From the NCBI GenBank assembly GCA_034667225.1, contig JAXDKG010000019.1:68698-132697 (forward strand): a stretch of 64,000 bases of DNA, in the 5' to 3' direction. Position numbers and translations under genes: made by a program. Of this stretch, positions 51,150 to 60,283 are shown one piece after another. Below the pieces are notes generated by a model. That model saw nothing but the letters and a program-made list of their open reading frames with translations, was not told the origin of the DNA and did no database searches. This stretch comes from DATMER01 sp034667225 (GTDB taxonomy: Bacteria > Acidobacteriota > Thermoanaerobaculia > Multivoradales > UBA5704). The stretch's first letter is position 1. Every line of letters starts with the position of its first letter.

Positions 51150-52256
51150 ATGGCTACCCATGAAGCGTCCGCAGAGCGCGACCAGACGGACGAGAGCCTG
51201 CGCACCGAAAGGCAAAAGACCGATCGGGCACTGGCCGAGAGACACGCGGCCGAAGAGGATTCCGACCTGGTGGTCTCCCGAGCCCGGGAGAGCGCGGACG
51301 CCGTCCTGACTGAGGCGCGCGCCAAGGCGGATCAGCGGCTGGATGAGACCTTGCCACAGACCGAGACCACCACCACCCTCGCCGAGGATCGAGTGCTGGA
51401 AGACGAAGCCCTCCAGGAGGAGCGGGCCTCCGCGGATGAGATCCTCCGCCGCGAACGCCACGAGAATGCCCGTGTGCTGTCGCGGCTGCTGCCGCTGGAG
51501 AGAGAGAAGACCGACAGATTCCTGCTGACGGAGCGCGCCCGCTCCGATGACGCGCTCTCGAACCGGGACAACTTCCTGGGCCTCGTCAGCCACGACCTGC
51601 GCAATCTGCTCAGCGGAATCGTCTTGAACGCGGAGCTGCTCGCGGCGAGAGCCCCCGAAAACGAGGACGGGAAGCAGACCCTCCTGGCGACGACGCGCAT
51701 TCAACGCTACGCCGCCCGCATGAACCGGCTCATCGGAGACCTGGTCGATGTCGCCAGCATCGATGCCGGCAAGCTCGCCCTGACGCCAGTTCCCGGCGAT
51801 GCGACTACGCTGATCGCCGAGGCCGTGGATACGTTTCAAGCCGCCGCGTCAACCAAGGGCATCTCCCTGCAGACGGAAATGGCCGAACGTCCCCTTCTGG
51901 CAGAGTTCGACCACGATCGGATGCTTCAGGTGCTCGCCAACGTCATTTCGAACGCGGTCAAGTTCACTTCCTCAGGCGGCAGCATCCGGATTCGTGGCGA
52001 ACGCGCCGGAGACGAGCTTCGCTTCTCCATCAGCGACACCGGATCGGGCATCCCCGACAACATGCTGGAGGCCATCTTCGAGCGCTTCTGGCAGGTTGGA
52101 AAAAACGATCGGAGAGGCGTGGGCCTCGGCCTCTTCATCTCCAGGTGTATCGTCGAAGCCCATGGCGGAAAGATCTGGGCGGAGAGCAAGCCCGGAGAGG
52201 GCAGCACGATCTGCTTCACCCTTCCTACGGATTCGCCGATTTCTCCGGCACCTTGA
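51150..52256 (+). CDS. Cytoplasmic histidine kinase with coiled-coil N-terminus
   Basis: 368 residues. No membrane segment. The first 140 residues are an Arg/Glu/Ala-rich coiled coil. HisKA has the phospho-acceptor His148 in LVSHDLRNLLSG. The HATPase_c domain has N-box NVISNAVKFTSSGG, G1 DTGSGIPDN and G2 RGVGLGLFISR. The kinase is complete, but no response regulator gene is adjacent. ATG 51150 is preceded by an AAGGTG. The 3' end overlaps the convergent membrane protein gene by 32 bases. Confidence 0.9.
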   Translation: MATHEASAERDQTDESLRTERQKTDRALAERHAAEEDSDLVVSRARESADAVLTEARAKADQRLDETLPQTETTTTLAEDRVLEDEALQEERASADEILRRERHENARVLSRLLPLEREKTDRFLLTERARSDDALSNRDNFLGLVSHDLRNLLSGIVLNAELLAARAPENEDGKQTLLATTRIQRYAARMNRLIGDLVDVASIDAGKLALTPVPGDATTLIAEAVDTFQAAASTKGISLQTEMAERPLLAEFDHDRMLQVLANVISNAVKFTSSGGSIRIRGERAGDELRFSISDTGSGIPDNMLEAIFERFWQVGKNDRRGVGLGLFISRCIVEAHGGKIWAESKPGEGSTICFTLPTDSPISPAP

Positions 52257-53289
52257 AGCCGAGATAGGTGCCGGAGCTGATCCCCATCAGACCGAGGAGC
52301 GTGGTGCTGAACTGAGGCATCTCCAGACCGTCGTACACCGAAGCACAGAAGATCACCCCCAGCACCAGGGTCCAGGCGAAAAGCTGGAAGCGATAGATGC
52401 TCAGTCCCTGCTCGTCCGAAAGGACGTCGTTCAGGAATCCTCTGGATGCCACGGGAACCGCCATCGTCGCAGCGACAACAACCGGCGGATTGGCCGGCTT
52501 TCCCTGGTCGATGATCGTGGCGCCCAGGGCGGTGGCGGAGCCGATCCCGAGCAGCGCCAGAACCGAGCCGGTGATGGTATCCAGCTCCTGGGTGATCAGC
52601 CAGATGAAAAGATAGGCCGCGATCACCAGCAGGGACCAGAACGCGAGCTGGAACCGGGAGAGGCTGTAGGGAGCCTGGGCCGTCGGCAGCCCGGGGGCGG
52701 GGTTCCGCAGGATCATCGTGGTCTTCGCCAGGTACGCCGCCAGCAGGATCGTCAGCAGGAGCCCGATGAGGAAGCACACGAACTCGATGGCCGGCACGAT
52801 CTCCAGCTCGAAGGCCTTTACATCCGTGGGGTAGGCGAGACGCCCCTTGGCCCCGATGCTCACCGCGACCTTCCTCGTGAAGCTCACGGGCTCGGCCAGG
52901 AGCACATGCCAGGCCCGGTCCGAGTCGGCCGTGCGGTCGAGTTGGAAGCGGACCTGCTCGGTATAGGGATCGCAGGCCTCGGGAGGATTGCCGGGGATGG
53001 GGACCTCCGCCAGGAACAGGATGAGGTTCCTGCACGCATCCTGGTCCCCATTCAGGTACGCGCCGAGGCCTTTTACGGTGAGGATCACGGCGTCGCCCAG
53101 GCCCGCCCTGCCGGGATGCTTCGAATCGTTGCTCCGCACGTCGGTGACACGCGGAGGAACGGCCCTTGCGGCCGGAGGCGCCGGAGGAGCCGCCGCCGCG
53201 TCCTGCCCGAACGAGACGGCAGGCACAGTCAGCCCCAGGGTCAGGGCGAGGGACAGAGACCAGGACCAGCGCGCCAGCCGGGTTCTCAT
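52225..53289 (-). CDS. Hypothetical membrane protein with duplicated helix pair
   Basis: About 354 residues from ATG 53289, which has a GGAGGAA site upstream. Signal peptide (SLSLALTLGLTVPAVSFG), a soluble domain of about 140 residues, then five or six membrane segments. Two segments repeat: SRFQLAFWSLLVIAAYLFIW with LLGIGSATALGA, and YRFQLFAWTLVLGVIFCASV with LLGLMGISSGTYLG, an internal duplication. The family is not recognised. It has 32 bases of overlap with the kinase gene on the opposite strand. Confidence 0.77.
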   Translation of the reverse strand: MRTRLARWSWSLSLALTLGLTVPAVSFGQDAAAAPPAPPAARAVPPRVTDVRSNDSKHPGRAGLGDAVILTVKGLGAYLNGDQDACRNLILFLAEVPIPGNPPEACDPYTEQVRFQLDRTADSDRAWHVLLAEPVSFTRKVAVSIGAKGRLAYPTDVKAFELEIVPAIEFVCFLIGLLLTILLAAYLAKTTMILRNPAPGLPTAQAPYSLSRFQLAFWSLLVIAAYLFIWLITQELDTITGSVLALLGIGSATALGATIIDQGKPANPPVVVAATMAVPVASRGFLNDVLSDEQGLSIYRFQLFAWTLVLGVIFCASVYDGLEMPQFSTTLLGLMGISSGTYLGFKVPEKSANP

Positions 53290-53342
53290 CGCGATTCCTC
53301 CGCAGAAGTGGGTCGCAATGGATCGTAACACGGCTCAAATTC

Positions 53343-55007
53343 TTACGGAATGGATCCGACACCTTGCAGGATGGCCTGGAGCACCTTGCGCTGCTCGGCG
53401 TCGGCAGGGCGGGCGGCCTCCGGGATCTCGATGGCGAGGTGGATCAACAAGAGGTCCCAGCGCTCGGGCTTCGCAGCGACCGCACCGAGAGCCTGGGCCA
53501 TGAGCTGGGCGGCTTCGGCCGGGTGTCCCGCCCCGGCGAGCGGCGCCGCGAGCCTGACCGACAGGTCGACCTTCAGGAAGCTCGCCGGGAGGCTGCTCAC
53601 GAGCGGCGCAAGCCGGAAGAGCTCGGAGCCAGGCAGCCTTTCGGCCGCCTCCCCCACTGCCATGAGCTTGTCCGCGGCGGCGGCCTTCGTGCCGAGGACC
53701 TCGAGCGCCCGATCGAGCTCGCCTACGGCTTCATAGGCCTCGACGATGGCGCGCCAGGAGTATCCGCGCCAATTTTCGCTCTCGATGGCGCCGATCTCCG
53801 CCACGGCCTTGGCGAGGATCGCCGCCGCCTGCGCGCGCTCCCCTGCATGCTCGAATCCGGCGGCGACCCGCGCCTGGGCCTCGACCCGATCCTGATGCGA
53901 GGCCGGATCGTCAGACGGCACCGGCATGGCGTCGGCAAACCCTGCTGCCCGGGCGAGAAGCTCGCGCACCTCAGCTCCACGGCCGAGGTCCGACCAGGTC
54001 CTGGCCAGGCGTGCCAGCATCTCGGTGCTGAAGGAGGCCCGGATTCCGGGGACGGGAACGGACTCCGCCTGCCGCGCCACCTCGGCTGCCCGCGTCAGAA
54101 TCTTGAGGGCCTCTTCTCCGCCCAAACGCCCGGCCAGCTCGGCCATGAGGTCGACTTTGTCGCGCAGCTCTCCCATGGTTCCCGTCTGCGCGGCCTCGAC
54201 CTCCGTCAGCCCCTGGCGCAGGGTCCGGGCATCGGGCTTTCCGGCGGACCGCTCGCCGCGGTCGATCTCGAGCAGCGCCCGCCCCCGCCAGACGAACAGG
54301 CCATGGTCCGGCACTTGGCCGAGCGTCTCCAGCGCTTTGCGAGCCAGATCCAGGTCCCCGAGGTCGACGGCGGCGCGCAGGACCTGGAGCAGGAACGACT
54401 GGCGGCCCGCGAAGTCGTCCTCCCAGACCGACACATTCCCACGCGGGACATGAACGGAGCCGGGAGCGATCTGCGAACCGACGCGCAAGGCATCCCGGAG
54501 CGCGGACGGTCCGCCCATTTCCAGGAGGAGCTTGCCCTGTTCGAGCGGGTCCTGGACCATGCCGGCAAGGCGCAGGGCTCCTGAATGGTCGCCCGCGGAG
54601 TGGAGGGCTCGAGCGATCGCAGCGAGAGCGATCGGCGCCGTCCACTCTTCCGAGGCCGAGAGCTGCTTGATGAGAGTGTCGGCGCGCTGTTTGTCGCCCG
54701 CTTCCAGCGCGGCCACGGCGATCCGGCCCAACGCCTCGGCCTTGGTCCGATCCGGAGCATCGAGGTTGCGGACCATCGCGAGAGCCTGATCGAGCCGTCC
54801 TGCTTTGCAGTACAGCCGAGCCAGGTCTTCGAGCTGAGAGCTCTTCCAGGTGAGGTTCTCTTCGGCGATCATCCGCGGAACCGACACCTTCTCGGCCACC
54901 ACCAGGGCTGCGGCAAAAAGACTCTCGTCGCCTGCACCTGCGCAAGGTTTTGGGGACGCCAGGAACACGAGCGCCAGGACGGCAAGAGCCGGAGATAAAG
55001 ATTTCAT
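53343..55007 (-). CDS. Secreted helical-repeat (TPR-like) protein
   Basis: 554 residues. Signal peptide (LSPALAVLALVFLASPKPC). The remainder is repeats of about 35 residues in TPR style (e.g. RLDQALAMVRNLDAPDRTKAEAL and GDKQRADTLIKQLS), spaced throughout. There is no catalytic motif. It probably mediates protein contacts in the periplasm. No clear partner; it sits between the duplicated membrane protein and an unrelated secreted protein on the same strand. Confidence 0.82.
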   Translation of the reverse strand: MKSLSPALAVLALVFLASPKPCAGAGDESLFAAALVVAEKVSVPRMIAEENLTWKSSQLEDLARLYCKAGRLDQALAMVRNLDAPDRTKAEALGRIAVAALEAGDKQRADTLIKQLSASEEWTAPIALAAIARALHSAGDHSGALRLAGMVQDPLEQGKLLLEMGGPSALRDALRVGSQIAPGSVHVPRGNVSVWEDDFAGRQSFLLQVLRAAVDLGDLDLARKALETLGQVPDHGLFVWRGRALLEIDRGERSAGKPDARTLRQGLTEVEAAQTGTMGELRDKVDLMAELAGRLGGEEALKILTRAAEVARQAESVPVPGIRASFSTEMLARLARTWSDLGRGAEVRELLARAAGFADAMPVPSDDPASHQDRVEAQARVAAGFEHAGERAQAAAILAKAVAEIGAIESENWRGYSWRAIVEAYEAVGELDRALEVLGTKAAAADKLMAVGEAAERLPGSELFRLAPLVSSLPASFLKVDLSVRLAAPLAGAGHPAEAAQLMAQALGAVAAKPERWDLLLIHLAIEIPEAARPADAEQRKVLQAILQGVGSIP

Positions 55008-55054
55008 ACCCTGCTTAGACGGCCGGCCGGCACCATCGGTTCCTGGGAGGCTCG

Positions 55055-55798
55055 CTAGTCGTCGTCCCCTTTGCCGTGCAGGTCGAATTCCTCCAGCACG
55101 GCATCGTTGTCCTGCACCAGGCCGATACCCGGACAGTACCTCTTCAGGCTTTCGTGCCCAGGTTCCAGCCGGGAGGTTTCGATCACTTCGACGCAGTTGT
55201 GGAAGGTGCCGGCAGGGGTCGTGACCGTCAGGCCCATGGCGGTGTGCTCGCCGCGGTCCATGGCCCCGGGGGCCCTCTCCTGGAAGTAGCGCGCGCCGAG
55301 CATGTAGCTGCCAGGCATGATGACGCCGGGCTGGGCCCCGGCGACTCCGGCCAGCCAGGCGCCGTCGTGGCTCACGATCTCGTCGTCCTCGTAGATGTCC
55401 ACGGCCTCGCCGAAGTAGAAGATGTCGCCGGTTTGATCGCAGCGGGCGAAATAGTTCCGGGACACCTCAACCAGCTCGTCGTCCACCCACTCGCGCTCCT
55501 CCACCACCCGCGTCTTGACGCGCAGCACTTTGCCCTTATCGGTCGTGAAGGTAATGGTGCGCTTCTGCTTGAGCACGGTGATCTGGACGACGACCTCCTC
55601 CCCGTCGTCCTCGCCCGTCAGCACGAGCTGGTCGCCCGGCACGAGGCTGAAGTAAGCGTTGCGTCCGTCGGCTTCGAGCTCGCAGTCCTCGATCCGGAAG
55701 TCGGTGGTGAAGGGCGGCTCCTGGCCCCGGGCCGGAGCGGAAGTCAGAGCGGCGCACAGGGCGGCGGCAAAAATGGCTGTTCCGATTGTCCTCTTCAT
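55055..55798 (-). CDS. Secreted hypothetical protein
   Basis: 247 residues. AAGGAGG precedes ATG 55798. Signal peptide TIGTAIFAAALCAALTSAPA. The mature domain is beta-rich (TITFTTDKGKVLRVKTRVV) and ends in an acidic tail (LHGKGDDD). The family is not recognised with confidence. It is divergent from the TonB receptor with only 17 bases between the proposed starts, so shared regulation by the nearby FecI-type factor is possible. Confidence 0.75.
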   Translation of the reverse strand: MKRTIGTAIFAAALCAALTSAPARGQEPPFTTDFRIEDCELEADGRNAYFSLVPGDQLVLTGEDDGEEVVVQITVLKQKRTITFTTDKGKVLRVKTRVVEEREWVDDELVEVSRNYFARCDQTGDIFYFGEAVDIYEDDEIVSHDGAWLAGVAGAQPGVIMPGSYMLGARYFQERAPGAMDRGEHTAMGLTVTTPAGTFHNCVEVIETSRLEPGHESLKRYCPGIGLVQDNDAVLEEFDLHGKGDDD

Positions 55799-55815
55799 CT
55801 CGTATCCTCCTTCTG

Positions 55816-58119
55816 ATGTCTTTGATGCGCGAGGCCTGGAAATCCTTCGCCGGAGCGTCGCTTCTGATCCTGGCGCTCGCCGGGACGGCATTTGCATCGT
55901 GGCTCGGCCGCCCTCTGGATGACGTGCTGCGCGAGTTGCAATCGCGAGGGCTCAGGATCGTCTTTACCAGTCAGCTCGTGAGGTCGGAGATGAAGGTGGA
56001 GACCGAGCCTGTCTCCAGTGATCCGCGGCGCATCCTCGACGAGATCCTCGCCCCTCATGACCTGCAGGCCGAGGAGCGGGTGGGCGGCACGCTCGTGGTC
56101 GTGCGGGCGCCCTCTTCCCCAATCACTGAGGAACCCGAGCCGCTTCCCATGCCCTACATCCATGACGAGATCGTGGTGCGCTCGAGCGAGTTGTCCCTGC
56201 TCGACGAGCAGCCGGTGGCGCCCCTGTCCATCTCGCGGGGCGAGATCGAGTCCCTGCCCCATCTGGCTGGAGACCTGTTCCGCGCCGTGTCCCTGCTGCC
56301 GGGGGCCGCCGCCAACGACATCACCGCCCAGTTCCACATCCATGGGGGACGGCGCGACGAGGTCCTGATCCTCCTCGACGGGCAAGAGCTGTACGAGGCG
56401 TACCACCTCCAGGAGTTCGACCGGGCGATCAGCGTCGTCGAAGCCGGCTCGCTCTCCGGCGCCAGCCTCTCGACCGGCGCCTTCCCGGCCGCCCATGGCG
56501 ACCGCATGAGCGGCGTCCTCGACATGACGACCGAGGTCCCTTCCGGCCCCCGCCACACCCGTTTGAGCCTGAGCCTCATCACCGCCCTTGCCGCGAGCGG
56601 CGGCTCCTTTCACGGAGACCGCGGGTCGTGGCTGGCCTCCGCGCGCCGGGGCTCCATCGACCTGGCGAGCCGGTTCCTGGGGCACGAGGACCCCGCCTTC
56701 TGGGACATTTTCGGCAAGGTCGGGTATCGCTTCGACGACCGCAACAGCCTCCGCGCCCATCTCCTCCACGCCGGTGACACGCTGGATTTCGAGGACACCA
56801 GGGGCGGCGAACAGAAACATTTCAATACCGACTACGACACGTCGTACCTGTGGCTGACCCATCAGGCGATGCTCGGCGATGGCGGCGACCGGGTGCTCGT
56901 CGAGACCACGGCCTCGGCGAGCGAGCTCGGCCGCGACCGTCTCGGCGCCGAAGACGAGGAGGAGCAGAGCTTCGAGATCGTCGACCGCCGGGACATGGAC
57001 GTCTTGGCGCTGGGCCAGTCCTGGACCGTCCAGGCGACTCCGCGGCACACGCTCAAAGGAGGTTTCGAGGCGCGGCGCTACGAGACCTCCTACGACTACT
57101 TCAACCGCCTCGAGCCCGACTTCGTGCTGTCCACCGATCTGTCCGAGCCCCGCGCCGGCCTCACCCGCTTCGCGGACCGCTTCAGCAGCGACCACCTCGG
57201 CGCCTACGTGACCGATCAGTTTTCACCGCGCGAGCCGCTGACGGTCGAGCTGGGGCTCCGCTACGACCGCCACACGCTCACCGAGGATACCCTGGTCAGC
57301 CCGCGGGTCAGTCTCGCCTGGCGCCTGGGAGAGAACGGCGTCGTGCGTGCCTCATGGGGCCACTTCCACCAGAGCCAGCGCCCGTACGAGCTCCAGGTGG
57401 AGGACGGCGAGACCCGTTTCTCTCCCGCCGAGCGCTCCGAGCATCGGGTGATCGGTTACGAGCGCGTGCTCGGAGCAGGCTACCTGCGCGCCCTGCGCAT
57501 CGAGGCCTACCAGCGGCAGATCCGCGATCCCAGGCCGCGCTACGAAAACATTTTCGAGCCGGTCAACGCCTTTCCCGAGGCAGAGGCCGACCGCTTCCGC
57601 ATCTCTCCCGAAAGCAGCCGCGCCGAGGGAATCGAGATGATGCTGCGCGGCGCTGCCGGCCCACGGACGAACTGGTGGGCCAACTATGCCCTGGCCTCGA
57701 CCGAGGACCACATCCGCGGAGCGGAGATCCGGCGCCAGACGGATCAGCCCCACACGTTCAACCTGTACGTGGACACGCTCCTCGGAAAGAACTGGAGCTT
57801 GAGCGCCGCATGGCGCTATCACACGGGTTGGCCGACCACCCGGGTGTTCGCGGAAGTAGATGAGGACGGAGAGCTGGTTCCCGTGCTCGGAAAGCTCAAC
57901 AGCGAGAGGCTCCCGAGCTATCACCGGATGGACCTGCGGGCGAGCCGCGACTGGCAGCTCCGCTCCAGCCGGCTCACGTTCTTCGTCGACCTGCAAAACG
58001 TTTACAACCGCAAGAACATCGCCGGCTTCGACCTGGCGGTCGACGAGGAGTCGATCGTCGCCGAGCCGGAAACGTGGCCCGGCTTCTTCCCTTCCATCGG
58101 GATCACTTGGGAGCTTTGA
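55816..58119 (+). CDS. TonB-dependent outer-membrane transducer (FecA type)
   Basis: About 767 residues. After a signal peptide comes a secretin/TonB short N-terminal (STN) domain (about 30-95: RPLDDVLRELQSRGLRIVF), the plug domain (FHIHGGRRDEVLILLDGQEL) and a beta barrel ending in a Trp/Leu C-terminus (FFPSIGITWEL). An STN domain marks signal-transducing receptors that talk to a FecR protein; a FecR and a FecI-type gene lie just downstream on the opposite strand, overlapping by 17 bases. The ligand is unknown. The start is uncertain (55786, 55816 or 55825). Confidence 0.9.
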   Translation: MSLMREAWKSFAGASLLILALAGTAFASWLGRPLDDVLRELQSRGLRIVFTSQLVRSEMKVETEPVSSDPRRILDEILAPHDLQAEERVGGTLVVVRAPSSPITEEPEPLPMPYIHDEIVVRSSELSLLDEQPVAPLSISRGEIESLPHLAGDLFRAVSLLPGAAANDITAQFHIHGGRRDEVLILLDGQELYEAYHLQEFDRAISVVEAGSLSGASLSTGAFPAAHGDRMSGVLDMTTEVPSGPRHTRLSLSLITALAASGGSFHGDRGSWLASARRGSIDLASRFLGHEDPAFWDIFGKVGYRFDDRNSLRAHLLHAGDTLDFEDTRGGEQKHFNTDYDTSYLWLTHQAMLGDGGDRVLVETTASASELGRDRLGAEDEEEQSFEIVDRRDMDVLALGQSWTVQATPRHTLKGGFEARRYETSYDYFNRLEPDFVLSTDLSEPRAGLTRFADRFSSDHLGAYVTDQFSPREPLTVELGLRYDRHTLTEDTLVSPRVSLAWRLGENGVVRASWGHFHQSQRPYELQVEDGETRFSPAERSEHRVIGYERVLGAGYLRALRIEAYQRQIRDPRPRYENIFEPVNAFPEAEADRFRISPESSRAEGIEMMLRGAAGPRTNWWANYALASTEDHIRGAEIRRQTDQPHTFNLYVDTLLGKNWSLSAAWRYHTGWPTTRVFAEVDEDGELVPVLGKLNSERLPSYHRMDLRASRDWQLRSSRLTFFVDLQNVYNRKNIAGFDLAVDEESIVAEPETWPGFFPSIGITWEL

Positions 58120-58999
58120 GGGTCAGGACGCCGTCCACCACCCGGTGATCGAGCCCGGCCCCTGGCAGGACGACTTCCAGAGCCTGGTCCGGCGCGAGAT
58201 GGCCGACGTCGCCGTGCACCACGATCTCGCCCGCGGAGGCCTCGATGCGAGAGTCCTCGTAGCGGACCGTCCAGCCGGTCTCCCGCGTGACCCGTTCCAG
58301 AACCTCTGCGAGCGTCAGCCCTTCAATCCGGAGGGGCGGAGCCGCTTTCAGGACCCAGCTCCACAGCGGGCCGTAGGCGGCGATCCGGCTCCGGGTCACC
58401 GAACCGCCGTCGCGCAGGATCAGCTCCGTCCCCGCGTCCACCCGATGAGATTCCACCCGCACCGCTCCCTCGCGGACCCGGACGCGCACAGCCGATCCGA
58501 GCAGCCGGACTTCGAACTGCGTCCCCAGCTCCATCACCGTCCCGAGCGGAGTATGGACCGCGACTTTGCCGGTCCTCTCGGAGTCCAGGTAGACCGCGCC
58601 GCGCTCGAGCCGGATCTCGGACGCCGAGACCAGGCTCACGCTGCTGCCGGCGTCGAGACGGAGAGAAGATCCGCCGTCCAGCCGAAATGCCGCCGGAGCC
58701 TCGTGAGCTTCCAGCCTGGCGCCAGCAATGATCGTTTCTCCCGAGGTCTCGACGCGCGCCACCGCCGTGGCCACCGGGGAGGGAATTGCCGCCGGCCACA
58801 ACCACCAGCCGAGACTGATCACGAGAAGGACCGAGGCCGCCAGCAGCCACAATCGCCGATCGGGAGAGCGGCGCCTCTGGACGTGCTCCTGCCACTCGGC
58901 GCGGAAGGCTGCCTTGATCTTGGCCAGGTCTTCAGGCGGGGCCTCGGGACGAGGACCGGCCTCTTCCAGAAGATGCCGCACCTGTTCCTCCTCGTTCAC
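58103..58999 (-). CDS. FecR-family anti-sigma/signal transducer
   Basis: 298 residues. Cytoplasmic N-terminus, one membrane helix (about 49-68: LWLLAASVLLVISLGWWLWP), a FecR beta domain (DGGSSLRLDAGSSVSLVS and LGTVMELGTQFEVRLLG) and a C-terminal STN-like/DUF4974 domain (GLTLAEVLERVTRETGWTVRY). It receives a signal from the STN domain of the receptor and controls the sigma factor. It overlaps the sigma gene by four bases (ATGA) and the receptor gene by 17 bases at the 3' end. Confidence 0.9.
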   Translation of the reverse strand: MNEEEQVRHLLEEAGPRPEAPPEDLAKIKAAFRAEWQEHVQRRRSPDRRLWLLAASVLLVISLGWWLWPAAIPSPVATAVARVETSGETIIAGARLEAHEAPAAFRLDGGSSLRLDAGSSVSLVSASEIRLERGAVYLDSERTGKVAVHTPLGTVMELGTQFEVRLLGSAVRVRVREGAVRVESHRVDAGTELILRDGGSVTRSRIAAYGPLWSWVLKAAPPLRIEGLTLAEVLERVTRETGWTVRYEDSRIEASAGEIVVHGDVGHLAPDQALEVVLPGAGLDHRVVDGVLTLKAPK

Positions 59000-59616
59000 A
59001 GTTCCAACCTCCTTTTCGGTCCGAGCCTCACTTGCTCATATCCTTCCCGAAAGGCCTGGCGCGCCCGTGTGAGCAGCGACTCGGCCGCCTTCGCTCCTAC
59101 CCGGAGGCGCTCGGCGATCTCCTTGACGGAAAGCCGCTCTACGTACTTCCACTCCAGGGCGCGGGCGTAGCGCGGAGGGAGGAGGTCGAGGGCGGCGTGC
59201 ACGTGACGGACTTCCTCCTTGCGCGCCAGGGCTCCCTCCGGCGGGTCCCTGTCGGAGGCGATGTCCTCCTCCAGCTCGACCACTCTCGGCTGCCGCTGCT
59301 TCTTGCGAAAGCCCATCCGGATCTCATTGCGGCAGCAGGCGCAGAGCCATCCGAGCAGAGGCGCCTCGCCACGGAAGGTCCCCAGCTTCGCAAGGGCCTT
59401 GCACACCGTGGTCTGCACGACCTCGCGGGTGAGCTCGGTGTCACCACCGAGGCGCGACAAGGCGAAGCGGTAGAGGCCGGAGAAATACTCGTCCGCGAAC
59501 TCCTCCATCGCCGCCTCGTCGCCGGCGAGCATGCGCTCGACCAGGGCTTTCTCCTCGAGCCTCAGGTCAGAATCGGAAACCGATTCCGAGATGCCCGCCG
59601 AGGGCAAGGTAGTCAT
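58996..59616 (-). CDS. ECF sigma factor, FecI type
   Basis: 206 residues. Region 2: EEFADEYFSGLYRFALSRLG and LGWLCACCRNEIRMGFRKK. Region 4: LDLLPPRYARALEWKYVERLSVKEIAERLRVG. It is coupled to FecR by overlap. Expected to drive the receptor gene in response to ligand. The 5' end overlaps the barrel protein gene by 50 bases; a shorter start may be used. Confidence 0.92.
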   Translation of the reverse strand: MTTLPSAGISESVSDSDLRLEEKALVERMLAGDEAAMEEFADEYFSGLYRFALSRLGGDTELTREVVQTTVCKALAKLGTFRGEAPLLGWLCACCRNEIRMGFRKKQRQPRVVELEEDIASDRDPPEGALARKEEVRHVHAALDLLPPRYARALEWKYVERLSVKEIAERLRVGAKAAESLLTRARQAFREGYEQVRLGPKRRLEL

Positions 59617-60196
59617 CCACGGCCCCCTTGGCGCCGGAAACCCGGTCCGTCAGCTGCCAGTCGGCGAAATGCTGATCGGCCCGGAGAGCAAACTCGAAGA
59701 ACCATCGCTCGCCGAGTCTACGGTGAAGGCCCCCGAGCAGAGAAACGATGGACTCGGAACCCGCGTCCGTGCTGATGTCGAACGTGCCCCCGCCGGCCAG
59801 GGGGCCCGCGGCATCCGGGACATCGATCGAGGCAAAGCCGAGCCCGGCTCCCCAGAACCAGTCCAGGCGGCCTCCCGGGCGCGGGTAGGTGCGCTCGATC
59901 CAGGCGCTGAGGACCGTGGCCTCTGCCAGCACATCCACAGGGTCGATATCGGGATCCTGGCGCAGGCCCACGAAGAGCGCCGGCTCCTCGAAGTCGTACT
60001 CCGTCTGATCGACCGCGAAGCCGATCGACCACCTATCGCTCATTCGCCAGTGCCCGAACACCCCATAACCGGGAATGTCGTTGGCCGGCTCGCCTTCGGA
60101 AGCCGTGATTATTCCCCTGACGCCGAGGTCGTGAGCCAAGGCCGGGGATTGGAGGAATACCAGAACCACCGCTCCGGCAAGACAGATCGTTCTCAT
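59567..60196 (-). CDS. Outer-membrane beta-barrel-like protein
   Basis: 209 residues. AAGGAGACGAG precedes ATG 60196. Signal peptide TICLAGAVVLVFLQSPALA, then alternating strands ending in a C-terminal aromatic (GGHLGIGFRF), as in small barrels of the OmpW/OMP_b-brl type. It is upstream of and overlapping the FecI-type gene, so it belongs to that operon. Substrate unknown. Confidence 0.8.
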   Translation of the reverse strand: MRTICLAGAVVLVFLQSPALAHDLGVRGIITASEGEPANDIPGYGVFGHWRMSDRWSIGFAVDQTEYDFEEPALFVGLRQDPDIDPVDVLAEATVLSAWIERTYPRPGGRLDWFWGAGLGFASIDVPDAAGPLAGGGTFDISTDAGSESIVSLLGGLHRRLGERWFFEFALRADQHFADWQLTDRVSGAKGAVDDYLALGGHLGIGFRF

Positions 60197-60283
60197 CTCG
60201 TCTCCTTTCTCGCCTTCCGCAGGGAGAGATGCCGGAGACGAGGAAATCCTTCGCGAGCGGACCTGATACCATCCGCCGGACCC

